This document shows, in pieces, positions 8,254-16,407 of a stretch of DNA of 64,000 nt. Each line of letters opens with the position of its first letter. The first letter of the stretch is position 1. This DNA is from Pseudomonadota bacterium (GTDB taxonomy: Bacteria; Bdellovibrionota; UBA1018), in the NCBI GenBank assembly GCA_027485695.1, contig JAIXQO010000007.1, positions 1 to 64,000 on the forward strand, read 5' to 3'. The notes under the pieces were generated by a model. That model had not been told where the DNA came from. It saw nothing but the letters and a program-made list of their open reading frames with translations, and searched no databases. The position numbers and the translations under genes are program-made.

Positions 8254-8607
8254 TTAAAACCTAAATTTGCCGCATTTCATATTCAATCTTAAGCGATATG
8301 AATTCGCGTCCATTAATAGTCCCGTAGTTAGGTATCTCAGAGTATCGTTGTTATTCTTAAACATTCTTGCATTCATCAAATCCGACTCATTTGTAATCAC
8401 GCCGTAAATTTCTGGCTGAGCTACGCCACCTAAACTAATCGCTAGCGTTGCTTCAGAAAATTTCCCATCAACTTTTTTTCCAACGTAAATTGCCGTCTCA
8501 ACGAGCTGATTATAGTCATTTACGCCTGCGCATCTTTGATTAGGCTCAACTTCAGCAGAGGCTACGACCGAAACCAAGGCCATCATTACGACCAATAAAT
8601 TTTTCAT
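8254..8607 (-). CDS. Small secreted protein, unknown
   Basis: A 117-residue protein with a typical signal peptide (MKNLLVVMMALVSVVASAE) cleaved at ASA-E. The mature part is about 98 residues and has two Cys, one near the mature N terminus and one near the C terminus, likely a disulfide. No known motif. The gene and its surroundings are visibly richer in A and T than the housekeeping genes nearby, as is the next secreted gene, which hints at a different origin or weak selection. A separate promoter region of about 200 AT-rich bases lies upstream. Function unknown. Confidence 0.65.
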   Translation of the reverse strand: MKNLLVVMMALVSVVASAEVEPNQRCAGVNDYNQLVETAIYVGKKVDGKFSEATLAISLGGVAQPEIYGVITNESDLMNARMFKNNNDTLRYLTTGLLMDANSYRLRLNMKCGKFRF

Positions 8608-8822
8608 AGAACCACTTCCTTCAATTAAAGATCAGTTTAGCTCTATGATTTAATTAAGTTTACAATCGGTCGACAAGCGAGACTTTTATGACCATTCGAC
8701 GGAACATAGTCAAAGCGTGACGAATCAGAAAAATATCCTCTAATACGAAACGCAAAAGAAAAATATCAATACAGATTTCACAAGAACACAGAGCTTAATT
8801 TGCGACTTGTCGTTCTGATTCA

Positions 8823-9098
8823 CTAAAGGTTTTCGGCACAAGCATTTACAACTGTCGCCAGCAAATAGTTGTCGCCCACCTGTACAACTGGCGTGAAAAA
8901 GGTAGCTTTATTCTCGTGAGTTTTTACAAGAGCTAAAAGTTTTTTGTATGCTGTATCTCTTGTGTTGGCGGTCGCCACTAAAGAAATATACTCGCCAGTG
9001 CCGGCCTTTAGGAAAGCACTACAGACAAACTTCATTTCCGTGGAAAATGCGGACGTCGTCGAGAGCAATGCGGACAACAACAAAATCTTCTTAAACAT
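8823..9098 (-). CDS. Small secreted protein, unknown
   Basis: The ATG at 9098 is preferred because it starts a clean signal peptide (MFKKILLLSALLSTTSAFS) and is preceded by an AAGGAAG-type ribosome site. A longer frame from 9134 would only add twelve unlikely residues. The product is about 91 residues. The mature region has two Cys, FVCSAF near the start and VNACAENL at the end. No family recognised. Like its neighbour at 8254 it is AT-rich, on the minus strand, and flanked by long gene-poor stretches. Confidence 0.6.
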   Translation of the reverse strand: MFKKILLLSALLSTTSAFSTEMKFVCSAFLKAGTGEYISLVATANTRDTAYKKLLALVKTHENKATFFTPVVQVGDNYLLATVVNACAENL

Positions 9099-9339
9099 AA
9101 CTACTTCCTTTTTTAAAATCATTTCAGCCATCAAGACGACTATTCAATCCGAGCATTCAAGCTCATTCTGCAGCTTCTTCTTCAGCGAAACGTCATCGTA
9201 ATTAATTACACAGAAGAAATATACTTACAATTAAATGAGAAACAACACTTTCTTAAATCCTGCCCTGAAAAAACTGAAGCATCTCATGATTGATGAAACA
9301 GCCCGTGATGCATTCGGGACGTTATAGAATCAGACACCA

Positions 9340-9358
9340 GTGATCACGAGGTGATCAC
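9340..9358. promoter_or_regulatory. Operator-like double palindrome GTGATCAC-gag-GTGATCAC
   Basis: Two identical 8-base palindromes are separated by three bases and flanked by further partial symmetry (ACCA before, CA after). It lies in the 360-base gene-free stretch between the small secreted gene starting at 9098 (minus) and the end of the barrel-like gene at 9459. That stretch otherwise shows only AT-rich sequence. The arrangement is typical of a dimer-binding operator, but no target gene is obvious. Confidence 0.4.
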
Positions 9359-9458
9359 CAGTTCTCAAATAGATCGGGCATAGAATCGGGGATTTTTGGG
9401 GATCGATGACGTAAATCGAGATCGGCAAGCTCAGAATATAAGTTCGATTTTCCTAAAC

Positions 9459-10190
9459 TTAAAACGACACGCCGTAATTCAATCTCCAGGTTCCCTTGGA
9501 AGCCGTATCGTACACGGCGGACCAACGATCCGAGAGTTGTTTGGAGACCTGAGCGGAGACTTTGGAGTCGGCGCCCGGCTGGTGATAGGCGAGCTGGGTA
9601 CTCACTCCCGGAAGCTGCAATCCGACTTGCGCCGAACCATCTTGAACACGCGTGCGGCTCCTGAGATAGACATCACGAGCCACGCGAACTTTCATTTCGC
9701 GACCGGAGAGCGTCGAAGCGACGAGAAATCCAACCGCTAGCGGCTCACGGAACGAACGGGTCATTTCGATCGCCTGTTTCTTCCAACGGTTCAGGCTCCG
9801 CTTCATGTAACTTTTTCCAATCGAGTCGACGACGCTCTGAGAGTAGCTTTTCATCGACTCTTCTTGTTGGCGCTTCTCATGAGCGTCCATGGTCCCGTAA
9901 CTGGCGTTGCGGTCGATCTGGTACTGGCGCATGCGGTAGTCGTACTGCATGGACTGACTTTCGCGAGCATCGAAAATTTCGTCCGATAGGGACTCTTCTT
10001 TGTAATTCTGGGTATCGTTCAGGTAGCTCTCGTTTACGGGCACGGTATAAGCCGCAGTGCGCGTTTGGGCACTTGTCTTCATACTGAGCGCCAAAGCGCT
10101 CTGAACGGGCGCTAAAAGGCTCACCAGGGCCAGTCCGACCCCAAGTCCGACACCTTTGATGCTCAACCGTGGCAATAATGGCAGGTTCAT
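9459..10190 (-). CDS. Exported protein, possible C-terminal barrel strands
   Basis: The ATG at 10190 gives about 243 residues; an in-frame ATG lies five codons earlier. Residues 1-36 look like a signal peptide (hydrophobic stretch ending in SALAL-S). A long polar helical region rich in Gln, Tyr, Ser and Met follows (about 50-140). The last 80 residues alternate polar and apolar residues and end in W-R-L-N-Y-G-V-S-F. A terminal aromatic residue after alternating strands is typical of outer-membrane proteins recognised by the Bam complex. No family recognised. A sigma-54-like promoter lies just upstream, and a degraded partial copy sits at 8003-8095. Confidence 0.65.
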   Translation of the reverse strand: MNLPLLPRLSIKGVGLGVGLALVSLLAPVQSALALSMKTSAQTRTAAYTVPVNESYLNDTQNYKEESLSDEIFDARESQSMQYDYRMRQYQIDRNASYGTMDAHEKRQQEESMKSYSQSVVDSIGKSYMKRSLNRWKKQAIEMTRSFREPLAVGFLVASTLSGREMKVRVARDVYLRSRTRVQDGSAQVGLQLPGVSTQLAYHQPGADSKVSAQVSKQLSDRWSAVYDTASKGTWRLNYGVSF

Positions 10191-10220
10191 AGCACTTCGT
10201 CCCATCTGATAGGACTAGGT

Positions 10221-10236
10221 AGCAAATGACATACCA
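10221..10236 (-). promoter_or_regulatory. Candidate sigma-54 promoter for the barrel-like gene
   Basis: On the minus strand TGGTATGTCATTTGCT aligns with TGGCACG-N4-TTGCW. The -24 GG and -12 GC are perfect and spaced by 12, and the TTGCT block is complete. The predicted start site near 10211 lies about 20 bases before the chosen ATG. Confidence 0.5.
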
Positions 10237-10289
10237 CGATGCGGAATGCGTCAAATCATTGAAATAATTAAATTTTAGCCAAAACCGCA

Positions 10290-10304
10290 GTCCACATTGT
10301 GGAC
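10290..10304. promoter_or_regulatory. 15-base perfect palindrome GTCCACATTGTGGAC
   Basis: GTCCACA and TGTGGAC flank a single central base. The site lies about 55 bases upstream of the candidate sigma-54 promoter and just past the end of the kinase-like gene at 10320. With a loop of one base it cannot form a stable RNA hairpin, so a DNA operator for a dimeric regulator is more likely. Confidence 0.45.
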
Positions 10305-10319
10305 AGTCGACTCACCTTT

Positions 10320-11012
10320 TTACACGGTGGGTTGAAGCAGCTGAACCCCAAGTAGGATAAAAGCGAGCCAGAGGGCAAAACCCGAGATGACCGGGATCGC
10401 GAAATTATCATCCACTTCCATGGGCGTCAGCTCCGCTGCCCCACCGGCAAGTCCGCCGATCGCGCTGATCACCAAAAAATGGTCCCGACTGAGCGAGAGC
10501 ATGCCGTATCGCTCAAACAAAACGAGCGCGGCCGCAATACTCAGGGAACAGGCCACTACCCCTGCAGCCGTACCAATCAGGGATTTGCCGTTGGAAAAAC
10601 GAATGCTTTTGTCTCCGAACTGAATTCCAAACAGCGACGCGATCGGGTCGCCTACCGCAAGGCATAGAACGCTTAAAATCGCGATCGGCTTCGGGAAAAT
10701 CATGATCGAAATCAGCGTCGCGCCTACATAGTAAGGGATTCCCGAAACGCGATTCACTTCGCATTCGCGCATAATCCCGCCCCACGCCTTCATCATCTGC
10801 GCATTCAGGGCCGGGTTCTTCAGCCGCCCCAGCTCCATGCCCAGATTAAAGAAGAGTGCAGTGCCCAGCCAAATCATCGCCTGGGAACGGTTGAACAAAT
10901 ATAAGTAGATCGCCATCATCGCGAGACCCATTCCACAGTGCCAGATCTTTCGGGCAAGGTGCAGATCGTGTCTCGGCTTCAGCTGAATCGCCTCTGTAGC
11001 CGTTGATTGCAT
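10320..11012 (-). CDS. Dolichol/phytol/diacylglycerol kinase-like membrane protein
   Basis: An integral membrane protein of about 230 residues with roughly seven hydrophobic segments. The motifs A-R-K-I-W-H near the N terminus, G-D-P-I-A-S-L-F-G in the middle and G-K-S-x-x-G-T after it are hallmarks of the family of CTP-dependent lipid kinases (Sec59 dolichol kinase, Dgk1, phytol kinase VTE5), related to phosphatidate cytidylyltransferase. Phosphorylation of a lipid alcohol or diacylglycerol in the inner membrane is therefore likely; the exact substrate is unknown. The ATG at 11012 has a GGGG ribosome site. A longer frame starts at a TTG at 11051 without one. Confidence 0.75.
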   Translation of the reverse strand: MQSTATEAIQLKPRHDLHLARKIWHCGMGLAMMAIYLYLFNRSQAMIWLGTALFFNLGMELGRLKNPALNAQMMKAWGGIMRECEVNRVSGIPYYVGATLISIMIFPKPIAILSVLCLAVGDPIASLFGIQFGDKSIRFSNGKSLIGTAAGVVACSLSIAAALVLFERYGMLSLSRDHFLVISAIGGLAGGAAELTPMEVDDNFAIPVISGFALWLAFILLGVQLLQPTV

Positions 11013-11051
11013 GAAGCCCCATATTAAGGGGTAAAAGACCCGAGTGTTCAA

Positions 11052-11263
11052 TTAAAAACTGTGCGGACACGCGCCCAAAGGGTTTTAGACCAGGATGGCT
11101 TAAAATAAAAATCCGCCGAGCGGAGGTCTGTCGCGCGAGATCAGATCCACAAAAAGGACCGTTCCCAAGGGCGGTATTGGGCATTTTTTACCGAGCGTCA
11201 ATTTTACCCCTCCACCTTTTTAGGAAAAGAGCATAAATAAAGGAGATTTTTAGGGAATCAGGC
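11052..11263. other. Intergenic region with two terminator-like hairpins
   Basis: Between the kinase-like gene and the MinD-like gene lie two small hairpins. CCTCCGC-tcg-GCGGA followed by TTTTTATTTT reads leftward (about 11105-11124). CCCAA...TTGGG followed by ATTTTTT reads rightward (11164-11190). They could end short transcripts started within the region; no gene was found to match them. Confidence 0.3.
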
Positions 11264-11296
11264 TTGACGGCTTTAAACCGAACTTGTGATCCTATC

Positions 11297-11302
11297 TATA
11301 AT
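11297..11302 (+). promoter_or_regulatory. Consensus -10 element TATAAT
   Basis: A perfect TATAAT lies 52 bases before the ATG at 11354 and no good -35 is at the usual spacing. It is located downstream of a possible TTG start at 11264, which argues that the real gene begins at 11354. Confidence 0.4.
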
Positions 11303-11353
11303 ACTCTGCGCTGTTTTGTGAACCCAAGCGCTGAGACTTTACGGAGACGATCC

Positions 11354-12352
11354 ATGGATGGAAGCGTCCAAATGAGCGGCAATAAAACTCTTTTTGAATT
11401 TCCCACTTCTCGTATTGGATCGGCGCCTCGGCGTCTGAAACAAATTTGGGCTGTGGGCGGCGGCAAAGGCGGCGTGGGCAAGAGTTTACTCTCTTCTTCA
11501 CTCGCGCTTGCGCTTTCGAGATCTGGACACAAAACACTCGCGATCGATCTCGATCTCGGCGGCGCGAACTTGCACACGACTCTCGGCGTAGAACTTCCAC
11601 GCCAGACGCTGAACGATTTTTTCGCTGAACGTGTCAATCACCTTTCCTCTTGCATCACTTCGACGAGCTTTCCGAATTTGGAAATCATCAGCGGCGCACA
11701 AGACACCGTCACCATCGCCAATCTGAACGACGAAAAGAAACTTCGTTTCCTCGATAGCGTTCGTGATCTGGATGTCGACTACATTATTTTCGACCTCGGC
11801 GCCGGCACCTCCGGACATACGCTCGATTTCTTCCTGTTCTCGGATGTGAATATCGTCACCATGCTCCCGGAACCGACCTCCATCGAAAACGGCTACCGCT
11901 TCCTCAAGAGTGCCTATTTCCGTCGCCTGCTCGTGAACAAGAAGCTCGCACCGATTCACGACTTAATTGAACTTGCGACAGACTCCAAAAACGTCCAAGG
12001 AGTTCGCAGTCCGGCGGACCTCTTTAAACTCGTCTCTCGCCAAAAACCCGAGATGGCAGCCCAACTCAAGGCTGAGATCGAGCGATTCCGTCCGAAACTC
12101 GTCATGAACCAGGTTCGCACTCACGCCGACATCGAAATCGGCTCGAGCGTCAAGACGGTCTGCAAAAAGTACTTCGGCATCGATATTGATTACCTCGGTT
12201 ACCTCGATTACGACAGTACGGTATGGCAAGCGATCCGCAGAAAACGTCCAGTTCTACTGGAGTTCCCTCAATCTAAACTGGTGGGCAACGTGAACCGCCT
12301 CATCGATCAACTTCTCCGCAGCCACGGGGAGCAGAAAAGCAGCTTGTTATGA
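11354..12352 (+). CDS. MinD/ParA-family ATPase (FlhG-like)
   Basis: A protein of 332 residues from the ATG at 11354, which has GGAG seven bases upstream. A TTG at 11264 would extend it by 30 residues but overlaps promoter-like sequence. The deviant Walker A GGGKGGVGKS is at about 35-44 with the signature Lys of MinD/ParA proteins, followed by DLDLGGANLH and IIFDLGAGTSG. The C-terminal third (PKLVMNQVRTHADIEIG...YLGYLDYD) matches the MinD-like group found with flagellar or polar-localisation systems. Such ATPases cycle between membrane or nucleoid and cytosol. It starts an operon of four genes joined by 4-base ATGA overlaps; the next gene is a J-like/HTH protein, probably its partner. Specific cargo unknown. 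Confidence 0.8.
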   Translation: MDGSVQMSGNKTLFEFPTSRIGSAPRRLKQIWAVGGGKGGVGKSLLSSSLALALSRSGHKTLAIDLDLGGANLHTTLGVELPRQTLNDFFAERVNHLSSCITSTSFPNLEIISGAQDTVTIANLNDEKKLRFLDSVRDLDVDYIIFDLGAGTSGHTLDFFLFSDVNIVTMLPEPTSIENGYRFLKSAYFRRLLVNKKLAPIHDLIELATDSKNVQGVRSPADLFKLVSRQKPEMAAQLKAEIERFRPKLVMNQVRTHADIEIGSSVKTVCKKYFGIDIDYLGYLDYDSTVWQAIRRKRPVLLEFPQSKLVGNVNRLIDQLLRSHGEQKSSLL

Positions 12353-13104
12353 TTTTCGGAAGCGATCAGACCTACTACGATTTACTCGAAGTATCGTCCG
12401 ACGCTAGCGCCCAGGAGATTAAGAACTCTTACCTGCGGATCAAAGCCGCTTATCGCAAAGATAACTTGGCCCTCTACAGCCTTCATGAAGCGAGCGAGTC
12501 CTCCGATATTTTGGAACGTATCGAGGAAGCCTACCAAGTTCTTCACGATGCAGAGAAAAGACGCGACTACGACGCACGTCATGCATTCACTGCTCCGATC
12601 GAACGAGATGAGATCGTCTCGATCGACCGAGTTCCGCCGATGGATACCTCAGACGAATCTGATCTTCTGAATCCTCCAACGACCGACTTTGAAGCTCCCG
12701 AGAGGAACGTCGCCGTTCATGCTCCAGAACAAACGAGCGCCTTTGCTACCTCGAATCTTTCTGAACTCAATGCGGGCACCCAGAACTCCAAATCGATAGC
12801 CGCCGATACCACGGTTGCCACTACCCCTTCCGCTTCGACTTCAGACGAAGGATCTCAGGAAACCGAATGGACGGGCTCTGCCATACGGAAAATACGCGAG
12901 ACCAAACGTTACTCGCTCGATGACATCTCCACTCAAACGCGTATTTCAAAAACCTACCTACAAGCGATCGAGGACGAGGCATTCGACAAACTCCCCGCAC
13001 CGGTCTTCGTTCGCGGATTCATCATTCAATACGCAAAATTCCTCAAAATTCCTCATGATGCGGCCGCCCAGTATTATATGGCCCGCTTCAAGAAAGCAGT
13101 ATGA
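12349..13104 (+). CDS. J-like domain plus RodZ-type helix-turn-helix protein
   Basis: A 251-residue two-domain protein. Residues about 4-70 have the helical layout of a DnaJ J domain (YYDLLEVSSDASAQEIKNSY ... AEKRRDYDARH). The catalytic HPD between helices II and III is absent: the segment reads AYRKDNLALYSLHEAS. Without HPD it should not stimulate DnaK, so it is probably an interaction module. A disordered Ser/Thr/Pro linker (about 85-175) follows. The C terminus is an HTH_25-type domain as in RodZ (IRETKRYSLDDISTQTRISK ... LPAPVFVRGFI). Unlike RodZ there is no membrane segment. ATGA overlaps at both ends couple it to the MinD-like ATPase and the pseudouridine synthase. Role unknown; a scaffold linking the ATPase to another factor is plausible. 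Confidence 0.75.
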   Translation: MIFGSDQTYYDLLEVSSDASAQEIKNSYLRIKAAYRKDNLALYSLHEASESSDILERIEEAYQVLHDAEKRRDYDARHAFTAPIERDEIVSIDRVPPMDTSDESDLLNPPTTDFEAPERNVAVHAPEQTSAFATSNLSELNAGTQNSKSIAADTTVATTPSASTSDEGSQETEWTGSAIRKIRETKRYSLDDISTQTRISKTYLQAIEDEAFDKLPAPVFVRGFIIQYAKFLKIPHDAAAQYYMARFKKAV

Positions 13105-14132
13105 ACCGTTGGAATTGGCGCATCGACGACGCTGGGCCGAAGGCTCGAGCGGATCGATTCATTCTGGACGCATTGGATTCCGATCTCGGTGAATGGACCG
13201 ATCCACCCGGACCAAAGCTCAGTCGATCGCGTCTACAATCCTTAATCGAGGAGGAACGCGTCCTTCGAAACGGTACCCCACTCAGCGCCTCCGCCCGATT
13301 ACAGGCCGGCGATCAAATCGAGATTCAGGTTCCGAACGCAGTTGCACTTGCACTCGAGCCGATCCAACTGAACCTCCCAATCCTTTTCGAAGACGAACAC
13401 CTCGCCGTCATCGTTAAACCGACCGGAATCTCCGTGCACCCAAGCGAAACGGACACGGGACCGACCGTCGTACACTCGCTGCTCGCACAGCTGAAGAATC
13501 TTTCTGGCGTCGGAGGAGAACTCCGGCCCGGTATCGTGCATCGCCTCGACAAACATACCAGTGGCATACTCGTGGTCGCCAAGCAGGACGAAGCTCATCG
13601 TAAACTCTCGGAGCTTTTTTCGAAACATGACCTCACCCGCAAATACCTGGCGCTCGTTTACGGCTCACCGGTTTGGGGAAATGAGGAAAAAAAACTGGAG
13701 ACTCAAATCGGCCGCCACCCGTCAGACCGAATCAGAATGTCGGTGGAAACCAAGTCCGGTCGAAACGCGGTCACGTATTTTCGCGTGCTCGAAAAATACG
13801 GTCCTACAATCCAGTCCACATTCGCATCGCTCGTCGAGGCAAGACTCGAAACTGGGCGTACTCACCAAGTAAGAGTTCACCTCACCCATCTCGGTCACTC
13901 CATTTTAGGCGACCCGCTGTATGGTAGCCCAACAACGGGGCAACCCAAGTGGCGATTGCTACCGGAATCCGCGCAAGAGAAAATCAAGGCGCTGACCGGG
14001 CAAATGTTACACGCCTATCACCTCGGTTTCGTTCATCCGATCACGGGCGAGCGACTTCTGTTCGAGGAGCAACCCAGTGGACAGATGGGCGATCTCCTCA
14101 CTCATGTGCGTGAGAGCCGAAGGTCCATATGA
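13101..14132 (+). CDS. RluD-family pseudouridine synthase
   Basis: A 343-residue RluA/RluD-type pseudouridine synthase. An S4 RNA-binding domain spans about 37-80 (SRSRLQSLIEEERVLRNG). The catalytic domain follows with GIVHRLDKHTSGILVVAK; the Asp of RLD is the catalytic residue and is present. The commonly found second Asp of RLDKDTSG is His here. The RTHQVRVHL and GDPLYG motifs are intact. Such enzymes isomerise uridines in 23S rRNA (RluD: helix 69) or other RNAs; which sites are modified cannot be read from sequence. It overlaps both operon neighbours by ATGA. Confidence 0.9.
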   Translation: MNRWNWRIDDAGPKARADRFILDALDSDLGEWTDPPGPKLSRSRLQSLIEEERVLRNGTPLSASARLQAGDQIEIQVPNAVALALEPIQLNLPILFEDEHLAVIVKPTGISVHPSETDTGPTVVHSLLAQLKNLSGVGGELRPGIVHRLDKHTSGILVVAKQDEAHRKLSELFSKHDLTRKYLALVYGSPVWGNEEKKLETQIGRHPSDRIRMSVETKSGRNAVTYFRVLEKYGPTIQSTFASLVEARLETGRTHQVRVHLTHLGHSILGDPLYGSPTTGQPKWRLLPESAQEKIKALTGQMLHAYHLGFVHPITGERLLFEEQPSGQMGDLLTHVRESRRSI

Positions 14133-14764
14133 GCGTGATTCACGGGTTTGGAAATCGAGCCTCGCAAGTCGTACCCGAATTCGCCGGAGATTTCGACTCC
14201 GCAAGACCCCAGTGGAAACAAGTCCACCAAACGGCCGTCGTCGAGGTATTGAGCGCTGGACAATCCTGCGGCGAAACGGACGGCCTCTATACGGAGAGCC
14301 TGGCTCCGATCCACGTTGTCACCGCAGATTGCGTCCCTCTCCTGCTTGAGCGCCGAGATGGCGGAGCGGTCGCGGCCTTGCACGCCGGATGGCGAGGCGT
14401 TTTTGCACACTATCCCCGCGTGTTCGCGGAGTTTTTAAAAACTAAGAACGACTCGCCGGTGAATTGGCGAATACGCTTGGGACCTTCGATCCAGAAATGC
14501 TGCTTCGAAGTCCGCGAAGATCTTCTCGCTCAGTTTGTGAACGAGTTCCCGCGAATGCCGCGAGACGTCCTCTCCCCGACTCATCGTCATATCGATTTGC
14601 ACGCCGTGCTTCGGTTCGAGTGTGCGGAGCTGGGAATCGAATTGATCGAAGACTCTTTAGACTGCACGAAATGCACTCGAGACGGACAAGGAAATTTCAA
14701 ATACTTCAGCTATCGGCGCGAAGGCACAGGGGTACGCCAGTACTCCTCGATTCGAAGAGCGTAA
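14129..14764 (+). CDS. pgeF: PgeF/YfiH-family protein (copper-type polyphenol oxidase family)
   Basis: A 211-residue protein of the YfiH/DUF152 family. The conserved motifs are the QVHQT segment, ETDGLYTE, TADCVPLLL, HAGWRG and RLGPSIQKCCFEV, carrying the zinc-binding His and Cys. Members have been described as purine nucleoside phosphorylases/adenosine deaminases or as laccase-like oxidases, and E. coli PgeF edits peptidoglycan precursors by removing wrongly added serine. The gene very often lies beside rluD in bacteria, as here. It is slightly shorter at the N terminus than typical members (about 240). Last gene of the ATGA-coupled operon; it converges on the secreted gene ending at 14768. 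Confidence 0.85.
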   Translation: MSVIHGFGNRASQVVPEFAGDFDSARPQWKQVHQTAVVEVLSAGQSCGETDGLYTESLAPIHVVTADCVPLLLERRDGGAVAALHAGWRGVFAHYPRVFAEFLKTKNDSPVNWRIRLGPSIQKCCFEVREDLLAQFVNEFPRMPRDVLSPTHRHIDLHAVLRFECAELGIELIEDSLDCTKCTRDGQGNFKYFSYRREGTGVRQYSSIRRA

Positions 14765-14767
14765 AAT

Positions 14768-16372
14768 CTACCGCCGGCCTGTAGCCGGTGGAGTACAACG
14801 ATACTCTGGCATTACGACGGTTGGATAGTTTTTGCGATTGCCCAAAATATCGGACTCTTCAACGGAGCGATAACGAACGTTCGAGAGCTGCGGGACTTCG
14901 GGATGCGGCTCGAGATAAAATCGTACGACAATCTGTTTCAGTGGTCGAGAGCCTTGGCGCGCAAGGCTGATGCAGCGATTGCTCGCACCTTCGCACCACT
15001 GATCGTAATAAGGCGGAAACGGCAACTCGGGTGCGAGCTTCTCGAGGGCTCGGCGAGCTTGTTCCAGATTGCTCTGAATATCGGTGTTATCGAGCCCCAG
15101 CGACGGGAGTTGCCCCACATCCGTAAACGTTCCCGATTCCGGCAACGTCCCAATCCCCGTCCACTCGCCTAAGCCCGGGATCAGGGTCATCTGAGATTTC
15201 AACTCGATTAAACGCTGAGGAATTCCGGAACGATACAATTCGAAATCTTCGCGAGGATCACGAAAAACATAACGAAGCTCGTATTCCTTGCCCGGAACGA
15301 GCGTGCCCGGTTCCATCCATTTTTCGAGTGGATCTTCGAGCAGCCCTTGCCAGCGCGGCTGCGAAATCGCACCGTAGTACCAATTCGCAACAACATTCGC
15401 CGCGCGCCCATTAGCACCCACTTCCGAAACAATGACTTCGGCAGATACGGGCGCGGTAAACTGAGACGGATCAGAGCAGGTCGGATCGGCGCAGGTCTCT
15501 GCTTTCCCTCGATCGACTTGCAATGAGAGCGAAACGAATTGACCATCCGCTTGGTTGCGGAGTTTCATGGCACCAAAATGGGTTTCAGCTCTCCAGAGCG
15601 GGCTCCAGCCGATCGGGCGTTCCTCAGTTCGGCGTTTTTCTTCGAGCGTGAAACGATACTCGGCCTTACCGACCGCGTCGACTTGACGACTCATTCCCGT
15701 GGCATCTCCGGCGACCCAGAAATTCACCGAAGCATCGAGGTCTTGACGATCGATTCCGTTCGCTTGCAAGAATGCCGGATCGTAACAGACATCGTTCATG
15801 ACGGGCGTAATGAGAAACTCACTACGACCGTTGAGCTTGAAATAACAGTGACTACCATCCAGTCGGTACTCATGCGCTGCTAGACGAGTCAACTTGCAGA
15901 GGGGCGATGCTGCCACCTGGAGCGGCTGCTTGGTGAGCTCGATGACATCGAGGTGAAAACAGGTTTGAACCGCTCGAAATGCCTGGGCTGCGCGATTGGC
16001 GCGCTCTTGCCAGTTTCGAGGGCGGGAAAATTGTGCATTTTCGACGACGCAACCATCGTTCACCATCGTTCCGTCAAGAACGATGTCGGAGGCGGTCGAA
16101 AGCGGCTTGTTTTGCTTCACTCCCAGATTTACCTGGAGGTAGCTACCGGAGTTGTCTTGGCAATCTCGCACGACGGCTCCCATTCCGAGCTCACGCCTGA
16201 ACGGCGAGAGGAACGAGTACTGTCGAGTGGTGTGCGACTCCGGCGAAATCGCGTAAAAGCGTGGTGCCACTTGGGTGACTTGGCACGCGGAGGATTCGGA
16301 TACGTGAAAGAGAACGAGAAAGAGCGCGCAAGCGAACAGAAATCCCGGTCGAGATTTCATGATTTTCGACAT
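14768..16372 (-). CDS. Secreted protein of unknown function (534 aa)
   Basis: The ATG at 16372 is chosen because AAGGAG lies at ideal distance; an in-frame ATG at 16390 lies upstream. The product has a signal peptide (hydrophobic FLFACALFLVLFHVSESSA) and a large extracytoplasmic body with scattered Cys. The C terminus contains paired Cys (WCEGASNRCISLARQ) and a segment QIVVRFYLEPHP that loosely resembles the KVRYIFSE segment near the end of the protein encoded just upstream. No domain recognised. It follows the gene at 16408 by 35 bases on the same strand, so the two probably form an operon. Surface or secreted function is inferred. Confidence 0.7.
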   Translation of the reverse strand: MSKIMKSRPGFLFACALFLVLFHVSESSACQVTQVAPRFYAISPESHTTRQYSFLSPFRRELGMGAVVRDCQDNSGSYLQVNLGVKQNKPLSTASDIVLDGTMVNDGCVVENAQFSRPRNWQERANRAAQAFRAVQTCFHLDVIELTKQPLQVAASPLCKLTRLAAHEYRLDGSHCYFKLNGRSEFLITPVMNDVCYDPAFLQANGIDRQDLDASVNFWVAGDATGMSRQVDAVGKAEYRFTLEEKRRTEERPIGWSPLWRAETHFGAMKLRNQADGQFVSLSLQVDRGKAETCADPTCSDPSQFTAPVSAEVIVSEVGANGRAANVVANWYYGAISQPRWQGLLEDPLEKWMEPGTLVPGKEYELRYVFRDPREDFELYRSGIPQRLIELKSQMTLIPGLGEWTGIGTLPESGTFTDVGQLPSLGLDNTDIQSNLEQARRALEKLAPELPFPPYYDQWCEGASNRCISLARQGSRPLKQIVVRFYLEPHPEVPQLSNVRYRSVEESDILGNRKNYPTVVMPEYRCTPPATGRR

Positions 16373-16407
16373 TGCGCGCTCCTTTTTCATCTAATCGATG
16401 GTTTAGA

